A program made the position numbers and the translations under genes. A DNA stretch of 64,000 nt from an uncultured Propionibacteriaceae bacterium (GTDB lineage: Bacteria; Actinomycetota; Actinomycetes; Propionibacteriales; Propionibacteriaceae), in contig CALIWR010000005.1 in assembly GCA_938046585.1 (NCBI GenBank), positions 248,001-312,000 of the forward strand, in the 5' to 3' direction. Of this stretch, positions 42,746 to 52,008 are shown piece after piece. The notes beneath the pieces are model-generated. The model ran no database searches. It was not told where the DNA came from and was given only the letters and a program-made list of their open reading frames with translations. Within the stretch, counting starts at the first letter, position 1, and the number at the start of each line of letters is the position of its first letter.

Positions 42746-45097
42746 ATGTCTGCGCATGTTGGCCGTCGGATCGCGGCATTCGATCAGTGGCTGGCCGTGG
42801 CGCGGCTGGAGGGGTTACGTAATTTGCCCCCGCGAGACGCGTTGCATGCCCTGGCCAGGAACTGGGACGGGCGGCCGCTCGACGCCCAGTTCGGGCATTG
42901 GGGAACCTTGCTGGCTCACATCATGCTGGCCTGTGACGCTGGGCATCCGCAGCCTTTGGAGGTAGCAGTGGATAGTGTCTGTCGCAATGTCTCCCCGGCC
43001 TATCCCGGTGCCGCGCCGGCGCCTGACCGCCGTGAACCGACCACAGATCCGGACTCCGGTTCGGTTCGGGAACGGCTGACCACGTGGTTGTCTCGCAAGG
43101 GGATCTCGTTGCCGGAGGGGACCCTGGCCCAGCTCACGAAAGCCGGGGCGAACGAGAAAGATGTTGCGAGGCGACTGCCGACCTCGTACCGGCAGCATGC
43201 CGCTGAGATCAGCCAACTCCTGAGAGAATCCCCGACAACGCCTGCCCAGCCGGTCCCGCCGGCGGGCGGCCCACCCCGCCAGCGGCCCCCGGCGCCGTCC
43301 CAGCGGCCGGAGCCGGGCCCGGCCTTGGCCGCCGGGCCGGCGCAGCCGGTAGCCCCGGCTCCGGCCCCGACACCGCAGCCCACCGTGGACCAGCGAGGGA
43401 TTCTGGCCTCACTCGACAACCCCGAACAGCTGCTGGAGGCCATGTCGGGCTTCGCTGCGATGATGTTCGAGGAGATTCCCGACCCGATCGACAGGGTCCC
43501 GCTGCGCGTGGCCCAGGGGCAGGGCGGGATGCGGCTGACCTGGCCGGCGCTGAACAGCGACGATCAGGTGGTGCTGTTGCGGGTGGTCTCGGCCGAGAAT
43601 GAGGAACCGCTGTCACCCGACCACGCCGACCCGGTGGCGATCGTCACCGGTACGGTGGCGTACGACCGGCGCCCGCTGCGCTCGGCGGTACGCCACTACC
43701 AGGTCTGGGCAAACATCGGAACCACCGAGGAGGAGGCCTACTGGGCCGAGCCACAACTGTACGCATCGGCCTCCATGGTGGCTCCGCCCTGGGACTTGGA
43801 GATCCGCCCCGAAGGCGGCAGTGTGATCGGTAAGTGGACGGTGGCCCCCGGCATCACCGAGGTCACGGTGACGCGGGTACCGAGCGACTGCCTCAGCACC
43901 GCCGCTTTGCAGAACCCGCAGAACCGGGTTGACCCCAGCAATCCGCACTTGAACGGATGCGTCGACTCCCACGTGGAGCCCGGCAAGGGATATCTGTACC
44001 GGATCGTGGCCACTGCTAGCGTCGGTGGGGCGCTGCTGCGCTCGCAACCAGTTGATCGACGGCTGGTCACCCAGGCTCAACTGGTTCCGGTTACCGACCT
44101 GGATGTCGAACTGGACCCGGCCAGCGACAAGACCACTTTCACGTTGCGCTGGACCCCGCCGGTGACCGGAGCGGTCGAGATCTACCGCACCCACGACCGA
44201 CCCATGCCCCCGACCGGTGAGACATCGCCCGAGATCCTGCCCCAGGCTGGTCTGCTGGAGCAGGACCGACTGATCCATCCGGCTGGCCCGGCCGCGGATG
44301 GGCGGGCCGAGATGCGGGCCGTCCCTTCGCGGCAGGGCTGGTCACGGGTCTACTTCACCCCGGTTACCTTCCTGGAGGGGCAAGCAGTCGTCGGCAGCAT
44401 CGTGAGCGTGGTCGTCCCCGGCCGGATCTCCTCGGCGGTGGTGGTGGACCGCGGGCATTCCCAGATCATCACCCTCGGCTGGCCCGAGGGGGCCTCGGCG
44501 GTGAACGTCCATCTGGCTCCGCAGTCAGTGCCGGTGGCCGAGGCGACCAAAGTTCCCCCGGCCTTCCAGCTGTCCCAGCAGCAGTACCGGCTCCAAGGCG
44601 GGATCCATTTCTCAGAACCCTTGAATCCGAACGGCACGGAGATCCACCTGGTCCCGGTCTCGTACGACGCCGAGGGGGCGGTCGAGGGACCGCCGTACAC
44701 CCTGAGCTACGCCGGCTCCTACCGGGTGCACTACACCGTGGAGGCTCAGGGCCGGATCGGTTCCATGCTCAACACCGGCAAACGGGTGCTGCGGTTGTGG
44801 TCGAACCGGAACTTCCCATCGATCACGTTCGTTTTGGTCTTCAACCCGGAACGGATCCCGCTTCACGTCGACGACGGGGTGATCGTGCACCTGTCGTTGC
44901 TGACTGAAAGCGGCCAACCACAGCAGCCGCAGCGATCGATCACGACCCGGGTGGGCCCGGACCTGGCCGAGTCGTGGATCACTGACCTGGGCAACGAGCG
45001 CGGTTGGATCCGGCTTTTCGCTGTTCAGCTCAGCCCCGCCCAGCGGGCCGTGTTCTGCCTGGTGGATCCGGAGCCGGGGAAGTTGTGGCGGCGATGA
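42746..45097 (+). CDS. Operon gene 6: cytosolic fibronectin-III-like repeat protein
   Basis: 783 residues without signal peptide or membrane helix. Residues 1-80 are a small helical domain; a second helical piece (about 108-160) is followed by a Pro/Ala-rich linker (about 162-212). From about 245 to the end, beta-sandwich repeats resemble fibronectin type III (LRLTWP..DQVVLLRV, then segments like ATFTLRWTPPVTGAVEIYRT). Cytosolic FN3 arrays usually act as protein-binding scaffolds. Starts one base after the gene 5 stop and overlaps gene 7 by ATGA. Confidence 0.75.
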   Translation: MSAHVGRRIAAFDQWLAVARLEGLRNLPPRDALHALARNWDGRPLDAQFGHWGTLLAHIMLACDAGHPQPLEVAVDSVCRNVSPAYPGAAPAPDRREPTTDPDSGSVRERLTTWLSRKGISLPEGTLAQLTKAGANEKDVARRLPTSYRQHAAEISQLLRESPTTPAQPVPPAGGPPRQRPPAPSQRPEPGPALAAGPAQPVAPAPAPTPQPTVDQRGILASLDNPEQLLEAMSGFAAMMFEEIPDPIDRVPLRVAQGQGGMRLTWPALNSDDQVVLLRVVSAENEEPLSPDHADPVAIVTGTVAYDRRPLRSAVRHYQVWANIGTTEEEAYWAEPQLYASASMVAPPWDLEIRPEGGSVIGKWTVAPGITEVTVTRVPSDCLSTAALQNPQNRVDPSNPHLNGCVDSHVEPGKGYLYRIVATASVGGALLRSQPVDRRLVTQAQLVPVTDLDVELDPASDKTTFTLRWTPPVTGAVEIYRTHDRPMPPTGETSPEILPQAGLLEQDRLIHPAGPAADGRAEMRAVPSRQGWSRVYFTPVTFLEGQAVVGSIVSVVVPGRISSAVVVDRGHSQIITLGWPEGASAVNVHLAPQSVPVAEATKVPPAFQLSQQQYRLQGGIHFSEPLNPNGTEIHLVPVSYDAEGAVEGPPYTLSYAGSYRVHYTVEAQGRIGSMLNTGKRVLRLWSNRNFPSITFVLVFNPERIPLHVDDGVIVHLSLLTESGQPQQPQRSITTRVGPDLAESWITDLGNERGWIRLFAVQLSPAQRAVFCLVDPEPGKLWRR

Positions 45098-47616
45098 ACG
45101 AACCCGGTCAGCTGACGTACGCGTCGTTCGATGCCCAGGGTGCCGCTCGCGGCGGATGGCAGGTGAAGCAGGCCGTCGGGCTGCCGCCCGGGGTGACTCC
45201 AGAGCAGATCGTGGACCGGGTCGTGACCACCCTTGATGCGGGGGTCACGATTCCGGCCTACCCGACGGCACAGGAACGCCAACACCTACCGCGGCGGGTC
45301 CTTTTCGCTCACCTGGGCGGGTACCCGGCCTGGTGGAGCAGCGTGCCGGCCGGCCCGGACGCTTCTGGGCGGCAGGGCAACGTCTTCACTCATGTGGTGG
45401 TTGGAGCTGGGCCGTCCCGGCCTGCCGCACTGGTCGCGTCGCCGGGTTGGTTAACGCCGTTCGGGGCCGCCGAGGTGGCAGCCGCCACGGTGGGGCCGCC
45501 ACCGGCGCCGGTCGACCTGGCAGCCCGGGCCCAGTATTTTCTCGACAACGGTCCGGGCTGGCCGTTGGGCACGCTGGGCGTGCTGGCTGACGCAGTGGCG
45601 GCAGCATTGACGGGTGGACCAGTGGTCGCGGTCTTGGTCGAGTCGAGCGCCGAGGCCGCTGAATGGCTGGGGGCCTTATCGTTGTGCTGCTCGGCGCAGA
45701 CCGGGGCGATGATCTCGTTCGCAACCCTGGAACGGGCCGCGAACGCCGCCTCCTGGGCCGCGGACCAGTTGAACCTGGTCTTCCTGCCGCGGCTGGATGC
45801 CGAGGCGGCAGCGGGCTTGGCGAATGTGGTCGTCATCGACCCGCTCGGTGAGGTTGAGGTGGGCGAGCCCGGCGGTCGGCACCAGACCGGCACTGGGCAG
45901 ACGGTGACCGCGACCGAATGGTCGGCGCTGGTGATGGATCAGCTCGGGATCACCGACGAGTTACCGGAACTGGTGACCCAGGTGGACTGGATCGCCGCCC
46001 AGATCGGGGACAGTTCCCTGCCGCCGGCCTGGCCATTGGCGATGCGCGCGGCGCTGGGGCACCGGGTCGGCACGGAGCAGGTGGTCGCCCAGGCCCTGAT
46101 CCGGACCACGCCAGACCGGGTAGCGCAGTGCCCGGCCCTATACGAGCAGGTGCTGGCCGCCATCCGAGACCAGATGGGAGACACCACCGCGCAGCGGTGG
46201 TCGGTGTTAGCCGGGATCGGCAGCAGTTCGGCTGCGATCGCCCGGGTGGTCGCGTTGATCTACGCCGAGGCAGCGGTCGCGGACCTCGCCTGGTTAGCGC
46301 AGCCGGGTGAGGCACGGCTGCCTTCGGCCGAGGTTCGGCCGGCCCTCACCCCGGAGGTCCTGGCCGGGGTGGGCCACAGCGTGGCCCGGCTGTCACAGCT
46401 AGGCCCGGTCGACTCAGCCCGGGCCGGAATCCACCTGCTCGGGCTGCTTGAGGTGCTCGGCTGGTTACCGGATCCGCGTCTCGAGGGATTCCGGGAAGGT
46501 CTGCTGGACGTGGTGCTGAACGGCCTGCGTTCGCCACAGGCCGCCGAGGTGATCCGTACCTCGGGAACACCACGGCCGGGAGTAGCTGCGACCATCGAGC
46601 AGGGTCTACGACTTACGGTGATGCCGGGCGAGGGGGCCTTGGGGGGCCGGGTAGCGGCGGAATCACTACGGTACCTCGGGCTGTCACCGGACCGGCTTGA
46701 TGACCGGTCCTGGCTGTACGAGGGCCTCCGACCGACCGCTCTGGCAGCGGAGGTGGCGATCTGGGTCTTACGCGACCAGGCCGGCACGGAGCAACAGCGC
46801 CGGATGGCCCGCTACCTTGCCACCGACGCTGTGCTGCGTGAGGGCCTGGGATCAGACCCACATGGCGTGGCTGCGCTGCTCGCTGCCGAGACCTTCACCT
46901 CGTGGGAGCTGGGTCCGCTGGTCCGTAGCCACGGCGCGGGCATCGCAGAGGAACCAGTGCTCCGGGCTTTGCTGCGGGAACCGGACAGTAATGAGCTGGA
47001 GGAGTTGGCGGCGAACGTGAAGGCGTCCTCGTCCTTCAGCCAGCCGATCCGTGATGTGGCCGACCTGAGATCTCGGGTGGGTCGGTTGTCGCATCGGACC
47101 CCGAACCGGACCGAGGTCGAACAGATCCGCAGTGCCGTCAGCCGTGTCTTGGGCGGAGACTGCCAGGCCCTCGATCAGGCTTTGGTGGGCCAGATGCAGG
47201 TCGGCTCGGTGGTGGGGCTGTTACGGGGCGAGTCGGAGTCGCCGTGGATACGCCGGATGCCGATCCCCACCATCGCCGAGGAACTGATCACGAAGGGGGC
47301 CCTCGAGCTGCAGTCAATGCCGACCTCCGCAGCACTGGTCGCCCTGACCCGCCTGCACCCCCGGTCGCCCGAGCTGACGCTGGCAGCCGAGACAGCACAG
47401 TGGCTGGGTGCCCTGAAAGTCGCCACTGGTGAACTGTTGGTGCTGGAGCGGCTGGTGTTGCTCTGGATCGACAACCTGTCCGATGCCGACTTGTATCGCC
47501 TGGCCGAGCAGACCGAGGTGGGCCGGGCCGATAGATTCCTGAGCCGCTGGCTGCAGAAGAACCGACCCCGCAGCGTACGGGACCGGATCGGCGGTTTCTT
47601 CGGAGCAGAGAGATGA
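45094..47616 (+). CDS. Operon gene 7: GTPase-associated protein 1 (GAP1)-like
   Basis: 840 residues, soluble. The N-terminal 105 residues (QLTYASFDAQGAARGGWQV, then PRRVLFAHLGG, then GRQGNVFTHVVV) match the N-terminal domain type 2 of GTPase-associated protein 1, a family I recall from computational surveys of GTPase-centred bacterial conflict systems. Middle and C-terminal regions are long and helical, rich in Leu and Ala. The GTPase it would serve is encoded two genes downstream. The biochemical role of GAP1 proteins is not established. The family call rests on remembered motif patterns. Confidence 0.75.
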   Translation: MNEPGQLTYASFDAQGAARGGWQVKQAVGLPPGVTPEQIVDRVVTTLDAGVTIPAYPTAQERQHLPRRVLFAHLGGYPAWWSSVPAGPDASGRQGNVFTHVVVGAGPSRPAALVASPGWLTPFGAAEVAAATVGPPPAPVDLAARAQYFLDNGPGWPLGTLGVLADAVAAALTGGPVVAVLVESSAEAAEWLGALSLCCSAQTGAMISFATLERAANAASWAADQLNLVFLPRLDAEAAAGLANVVVIDPLGEVEVGEPGGRHQTGTGQTVTATEWSALVMDQLGITDELPELVTQVDWIAAQIGDSSLPPAWPLAMRAALGHRVGTEQVVAQALIRTTPDRVAQCPALYEQVLAAIRDQMGDTTAQRWSVLAGIGSSSAAIARVVALIYAEAAVADLAWLAQPGEARLPSAEVRPALTPEVLAGVGHSVARLSQLGPVDSARAGIHLLGLLEVLGWLPDPRLEGFREGLLDVVLNGLRSPQAAEVIRTSGTPRPGVAATIEQGLRLTVMPGEGALGGRVAAESLRYLGLSPDRLDDRSWLYEGLRPTALAAEVAIWVLRDQAGTEQQRRMARYLATDAVLREGLGSDPHGVAALLAAETFTSWELGPLVRSHGAGIAEEPVLRALLREPDSNELEELAANVKASSSFSQPIRDVADLRSRVGRLSHRTPNRTEVEQIRSAVSRVLGGDCQALDQALVGQMQVGSVVGLLRGESESPWIRRMPIPTIAEELITKGALELQSMPTSAALVALTRLHPRSPELTLAAETAQWLGALKVATGELLVLERLVLLWIDNLSDADLYRLAEQTEVGRADRFLSRWLQKNRPRSVRDRIGGFFGAER

Positions 47617-47623
47617 GGAACAG

Positions 47624-48577
47624 ATGCCTGAGTACAGCCTGAGGCAGGGCGCCAGCGTTGCCTTCCCGTCCGGCCCGCTCACCATTCGGGCGATCCCAGG
47701 GCTACGGATCGATGTCCGAGCCCGCCTTGACGCCACGGTCCGGACAGCGTCTCGTCAGCCAGATCTGGTGGTGGTGCCGCAGCTGACCGGTCCCTGCGAC
47801 GTCTACCTGTCGCGCGTCGATCAGGCTTCATTCACCGGCGCCGAGCAGGCCTCACTGACTTTCTCGTCCGGTGAACGGAGCTTGGACCCGTCGGTGGCGA
47901 CTCTGAACGAGGTGCACGGGGAAGGACAGGTCGAGGTACTGACAGTCACCTTGGAACCATCGGCCACGGGGATCCAGATCAGTGTGATCGGAACCCCGGA
48001 CCGCCCGTCCGGGCTGGCTGGTCTCGCCAGTGATGTGACCAAACGACTGGTGATCGGCGGCGCCCACGCTAACGGGAAGGATGTCGCCGTGGTATTGGAC
48101 AGCTCGGCCAGTATGCGGCCCTGGGCCACATCGGCGGCGGCCGTGGTGGCCGTCCTCACCGGCATCGACCACGCAGTCGGCGGCAGTCGGGGCCTCGAGA
48201 TCGACCCGGGCGATGGGCGGTGGCGCCGGGTCGACCCGGCCGGCGCGGAGCAGGCGGTCCAGCAGTGGGCGCAGCGACCGACGGCCAGGTCTGGCAGCAG
48301 CGCCGCCAGCCGGGCCCCGGCCGAAGGTTTTCTGACCTATCTGGTCAGCGACGCGGTCCCGGTGGACCATGACCCGCAGCAGGACCAGCGGGTCGTGGTG
48401 CTGTGCCGGCCTGGAGCCTGGTCGTTGCTGGATGATGGGCGCACCGACAAAGCGATCCCGATACCGGTCCCTGTCGGTACCGACTTGGCCGAGAGCCTGG
48501 CTGGTGACCAACGGCTGCTGCAGGAAGTGGTTGGCCGGATCGCCGACCCGCTGTTGACCCGAGGCGGTGCCCGATGA
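47624..48577 (+). CDS. Operon gene 8: intracellular vWA-like protein
   Basis: 317 residues. The first 140 residues are a beta-rich domain without known match. From about 150 there is a vWA-type fold: strand VAVVLDSSASM with the metal motif Asp159, Ser161, Ser163, then later strands FLTYLVSDAVP and RVVVLCR. There is no signal peptide, so unlike gene 3 this vWA domain is cytosolic. Bacterial conflict systems often pair a cytosolic vWA protein with an NTPase to present or recruit effectors. Overlaps the GTPase gene by ATGA; 7 bases after gene 7. Confidence 0.78.
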   Translation: MPEYSLRQGASVAFPSGPLTIRAIPGLRIDVRARLDATVRTASRQPDLVVVPQLTGPCDVYLSRVDQASFTGAEQASLTFSSGERSLDPSVATLNEVHGEGQVEVLTVTLEPSATGIQISVIGTPDRPSGLAGLASDVTKRLVIGGAHANGKDVAVVLDSSASMRPWATSAAAVVAVLTGIDHAVGGSRGLEIDPGDGRWRRVDPAGAEQAVQQWAQRPTARSGSSAASRAPAEGFLTYLVSDAVPVDHDPQQDQRVVVLCRPGAWSLLDDGRTDKAIPIPVPVGTDLAESLAGDQRLLQEVVGRIADPLLTRGGAR

Positions 48578-49713
48578 CGGTCTGTCCGTGGTGCTTCAGC
48601 CCGCTGCTGCCAGACCAGGTGGCTTTCGTCTGCACCGGTTCTTGCCAGCCCCAACCGGACCCGCAGAAAAGCCTCTGGGCCGGGAAACGGGGCCAGACCA
48701 CATCACCGATTACGCTGGTGGAAAGGTCTGCTGAGGATAAACGCTGGGTGGCTCCGACAGTTCAGCCCTGCCGGGTCTGCGACGGGCCCACCAAAGAATG
48801 CTGCCTGACCTGCCACTTTGCTCTGCCGCGGGGATGGCGGCAGGGTCATGCGGTGACGGTCGCCTTCGCGGGGGCCCGCTCAACCGGCAAGACGGTCTAC
48901 ATCGGGGTGCTGGTCCATTTTCTGGCGCTCGCGATGGAGGCCCGGCACCGGGCTTTCGGGTACGCCAACGAGGCTTCACGGCGGGAATTCGACTATTACG
49001 AGAAGCAACTCTTCGAGACCCAGGGGCTGCCGGCCGCGACCGGCGCTGCCGCCACCCAACCCAATTTCATGCCGATGATCATCAGCCTCGGTGAGCATCA
49101 GGGCATTCCCCGATACCTGGTGCTGCGGGATGTGGCTGGTGAAGAATTGGAAGACGCCGCCCCCAAGGACCACCTGGGTTTCTTCTGCCGCGCCGACCTG
49201 GTCGTTTTCCTGTTCGACCCGCTGCGAGTACCGGAGATCTACGCCCAGGTCCACGAGCGGATCGCCAGCCACCGCCAGATCCTGGGCGGAGAACCGACCG
49301 CGGTCCTGGCCCGGGTCCTGGAGCTGATGCAGGGCCGGGGCCGGCTCGCGGTCTGCATGTCGAAATTTGACATCATGCACCAGCTCGGCTCGGTGCAGGG
49401 ATCGGCGTATCAGGCGATCATGAGCAACCTCGGTTCGTCGTTGCTTCACGACGTCGGGCCGCTGAGAACCCCGAGCTTGGCCGACCAGGAACTGCTCGAC
49501 GCCGAGGTCCGCAGCCTGCTGGCCCTGGCCCATGCCCAGAATCTGGTGAACACCGTCACCGCTGCTCAGCAGAAAGGCATCGAATGCCGCTATTTCGCGG
49601 TCTCGGCGCTGGGTAACGCCCCCGACGCGGACGGGGTGCATCCGCACGGGATCGCGCCGTTCCGGGTACTCGACCCGATCCTGTGGGTGCTGGCGCGAAT
49701 GGGTGCCGTCTGA
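48574..49713 (+). CDS. Operon gene 9: zinc-ribbon TRAFAC-type GTPase
   Basis: 379 residues. N-terminal zinc ribbons: Cys4, Cys7, Cys20, Cys24, and a second cluster at Cys66, Cys69, Cys76/77, Cys80. The GTPase domain has G1 GARSTGKT (100-107), G3 DVAG (186-189, after LVLR) and a G4-like SKFD (263-266) in place of NKxD. This matches the GTPase group that, in my memory, occurs beside GAP1 genes. The presence of a STGKT loop with a long insert before G3 is typical of that group. It is the last gene of the operon; no membrane segment. Probably a signalling switch rather than a translation factor. Confidence 0.83.
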   Translation: MTVCPWCFSPLLPDQVAFVCTGSCQPQPDPQKSLWAGKRGQTTSPITLVERSAEDKRWVAPTVQPCRVCDGPTKECCLTCHFALPRGWRQGHAVTVAFAGARSTGKTVYIGVLVHFLALAMEARHRAFGYANEASRREFDYYEKQLFETQGLPAATGAAATQPNFMPMIISLGEHQGIPRYLVLRDVAGEELEDAAPKDHLGFFCRADLVVFLFDPLRVPEIYAQVHERIASHRQILGGEPTAVLARVLELMQGRGRLAVCMSKFDIMHQLGSVQGSAYQAIMSNLGSSLLHDVGPLRTPSLADQELLDAEVRSLLALAHAQNLVNTVTAAQQKGIECRYFAVSALGNAPDADGVHPHGIAPFRVLDPILWVLARMGAV

Positions 49714-49735
49714 TCGGGGCTGGCACGATGAGGCC

Positions 49736-50278
49736 ATGACCTTCTGGCGCGAGTTGTGGCACCAGCTGGGGACGAGCACACCGCAGGCGGTGGGCGTGGT
49801 GATCGCCTCCTGCGTGTTGTATCTCACCTTCACGGCGGTGCTGCGACTGTGGGGACAACGTTTCTTCGCCAACCGTTCCGGCACCGGCCTGGCGGTGGTA
49901 TTGGTTTTGGGCTCGATCGTGGGCCGCTCGATGCTCGGCCCTGGACCAACCCTGCTCGGCGGGCTGATCTGCCTGGCCACCTTGATCGCTTTGGAGACTT
50001 TTTTCGGGACCGGCCGCCGGGCCGGGCTGATCGGTCACCGCCGGCCGGTTGTGCTGTACCGCGAGGGAATGTTCGACCGGCGGGTGCTGCGCCGCTACCA
50101 CTTAAACGAGTCGATGGTCTGGGCACGGATGCGTCAGGCCGGGGTCAGCAGCCCCGACCAGGTCTTGGCGGTGGTGCTGGAGACCGACGGCAGCCTGAGC
50201 CTGTTGCGGACCGGCGCCCCGCCGCACCCCAGCCTGCTGGCGGGAGTTCGGGGCGCCGACCAGGTCTCACCCGAGTGA
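49736..50278 (+). CDS. DUF421 family membrane protein (YetF-like)
   Basis: 180 residues. Three N-terminal membrane helices (about 18-37, 48-66 and 72-88), then a cytosolic alpha/beta domain with RRPVVLYREGMFDRRVLRRYHLNESMVWARMRQAGV and VLAVVLETDGSLSLL, the DUF421 pattern. Function is poorly known; relatives are linked to sporulation-associated membranes. It starts 22 bases after the operon ends with its own TGAGG ribosome site and may be co-transcribed, but it belongs to a different, widespread family. Confidence 0.88.
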   Translation: MTFWRELWHQLGTSTPQAVGVVIASCVLYLTFTAVLRLWGQRFFANRSGTGLAVVLVLGSIVGRSMLGPGPTLLGGLICLATLIALETFFGTGRRAGLIGHRRPVVLYREGMFDRRVLRRYHLNESMVWARMRQAGVSSPDQVLAVVLETDGSLSLLRTGAPPHPSLLAGVRGADQVSPE

Positions 50279-50310
50279 CTGGATTCCGCTGCCCAGGCTT
50301 GTCCCGTTGA

Positions 50311-51792
50311 TCATCGTGATGGGTTCTGGTTGTCGACGATGGTACGAGCCGCGGCTTGGGCCCCAATCGTGCTGATGGTGCGGTAGAAGGTAGCGAAAGC
50401 CGTACGAAGACGAGGTTGCGACCCCACTGACGCCAGCACCGGATGGTCCAGCAGTCCTAGCGGCAGCTCCGGGTCAGCCTGGACCAGGGGCAGCAGAGTC
50501 GCCAGCCGATCGTCGACCGGGTCCAGCGGTTCGCCGTTGTCGTCACGGCCCAGCAGATAACGAGCCCAGGCGGCGAGGACGAAGGCGGCGCAGTCGATGC
50601 TGCCTCCGGTGGCGAGGTTGGCCTCCAGAGTAGGCAGCACAAAAGTCGGCACCCGGTCGCTGGCCTGGGCAGCGATACGGGCTACGGGGTCGGCGATCCC
50701 CGGATTGGAGAACCGGTCCCGCAGCACCCGGCAATAGTCGACCAGGTCCACCCCTGGCGGCGGCTCCAGCTGGGGTCGGGCCTCATCGGCCCAGAAGACC
50801 TCCAGCAGCCCGCCGAGGTCGGGGTCCTGAGCCACATCGTGGATGTGGCGGAACCCGGCCAGTGCCCCCGAGCAGCCCAATACCTGGTGACCGGCGTTCA
50901 ACAGTCGCAGTTTCATCCGTTCGTACGGGGCGACGTCGTTGACCAGCAGCGCGCCAGCCTTCTCCCAGCGGGGCCGACCGGTCGGGAACCGATCCTCGAT
51001 CACCCACTGCCGAAACGGCTCGCAGGTCACCGTGCACTCGTCGCGGACCCCGAGCGCCGCCGCGGCCTGGTCCCGATCTGCCGAGGTCGCAGCCGGGGTG
51101 ATCCCATCCACCATGGAATTCGGGAAGGCCACTTCACTGGCGACCCAGGAGCCCAGGTCCGGATCCAGGGCCGCTGCGAAGGCCGCTACCGCTTCCCGGG
51201 CGGCCACCCCGTTGTCGATCAGGTTGTCGCACGACAGCACCGTAAACGGAGCCGTTCCGGCCGCCCGCCGGGCCGCGAGGGCCCGGGCAATGAAGCCGAA
51301 CACCGAGCTGGGCCGCTCCAGCGCCGCATCGGCTGCCGGCTCGGGCGCCTGCGGGTCGATATGGCCGGTGGCGGCCTGCCGTAGGTAGCCACCACCCTCG
51401 GTGATCGTCAAGGTCACCAGTGCGGTCACCGGGTCGGCTAGCCAGGCGGCCAGCAGGTCCAGGTCACCAGGCGGCAGCACCGCCTCAATCGAGCCGATCA
51501 CCCGGTGCCTGATCTCACCCGAGGTGGCCTTCTCGGTCAGGCAGTACAGCCCGTCCTGTTCGCCCAGCGCAGTCAGCAGGGCAGCGTCACCGGGAAGAAG
51601 ACTCGCTCCGCGCATCGACCAGCTCAGATCCCCGTTGCTGCGCAGCTGGTCGAGGTACCAGGCCTGGTGGGCGCGGTGGAAGTTCCCGAGCCCGAGATGC
51701 ACTACCCGATGCTCGGCCGCGCTTCGGGGATAGCGGGGGAACACCATCTGGGGTGCCAGCATGGCAAGCGTCTTTTGGCTCAGACGAGACAT
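50311..51792 (-). CDS. Mannitol dehydrogenase family oxidoreductase (fructuronate reductase-like)
   Basis: 493 residues of the polyol long-chain dehydrogenase family, NAD(P)-dependent. Diagnostic segments are VVHLGLGNFHRAHQAWYLD (nucleotide binding), SCDNLIDNG, AFPNSMVDGITP and KLRLLNAGHQVLG with the catalytic Lys and conserved Asn and His. Substrate could be mannitol, arabitol or fructuronate/mannonate. The 2-keto-3-deoxygluconate kinase-like gene at 31.4 kb makes a hexuronate role attractive but not proven. GGAGG lies 10 bases before ATG 51792 on this strand. A near-palindrome GGTCACCGGTGGCC lies at 51813-51826 upstream. Confidence 0.88.
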   Translation of the reverse strand: MSRLSQKTLAMLAPQMVFPRYPRSAAEHRVVHLGLGNFHRAHQAWYLDQLRSNGDLSWSMRGASLLPGDAALLTALGEQDGLYCLTEKATSGEIRHRVIGSIEAVLPPGDLDLLAAWLADPVTALVTLTITEGGGYLRQAATGHIDPQAPEPAADAALERPSSVFGFIARALAARRAAGTAPFTVLSCDNLIDNGVAAREAVAAFAAALDPDLGSWVASEVAFPNSMVDGITPAATSADRDQAAAALGVRDECTVTCEPFRQWVIEDRFPTGRPRWEKAGALLVNDVAPYERMKLRLLNAGHQVLGCSGALAGFRHIHDVAQDPDLGGLLEVFWADEARPQLEPPPGVDLVDYCRVLRDRFSNPGIADPVARIAAQASDRVPTFVLPTLEANLATGGSIDCAAFVLAAWARYLLGRDDNGEPLDPVDDRLATLLPLVQADPELPLGLLDHPVLASVGSQPRLRTAFATFYRTISTIGAQAAARTIVDNQNPSR

Positions 51793-51996
51793 CGACAGAC
51801 ATCCTCCTTATCGGTCACCGGTGGCCGTGGTCGATTTTCTGGTCACCTTCGCGCAGCAGCGCCCTCATCGCCGCCGTCTCAGAAGAATCACCGGCAACGG
51901 TGGCATTGGTGAGCCCAGCTGTCAAGGATCGTACGGCGGTCACGGACCGGCCCGCAGCCTAACCGCAACCGTTGTACGACCCGTCGGTCGACCTCG

Positions 51997-52002
51997 TACA
52001 GT
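51997..52002 (+). promoter_or_regulatory. -10 box (TACAGT) of the AEC transporter gene
   Basis: TACAGT ends exactly 6 bases before GTG 52009, with no ribosome site, predicting a leaderless mRNA. Confidence 0.55.
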
Positions 52003-52008
52003 GTCCCC

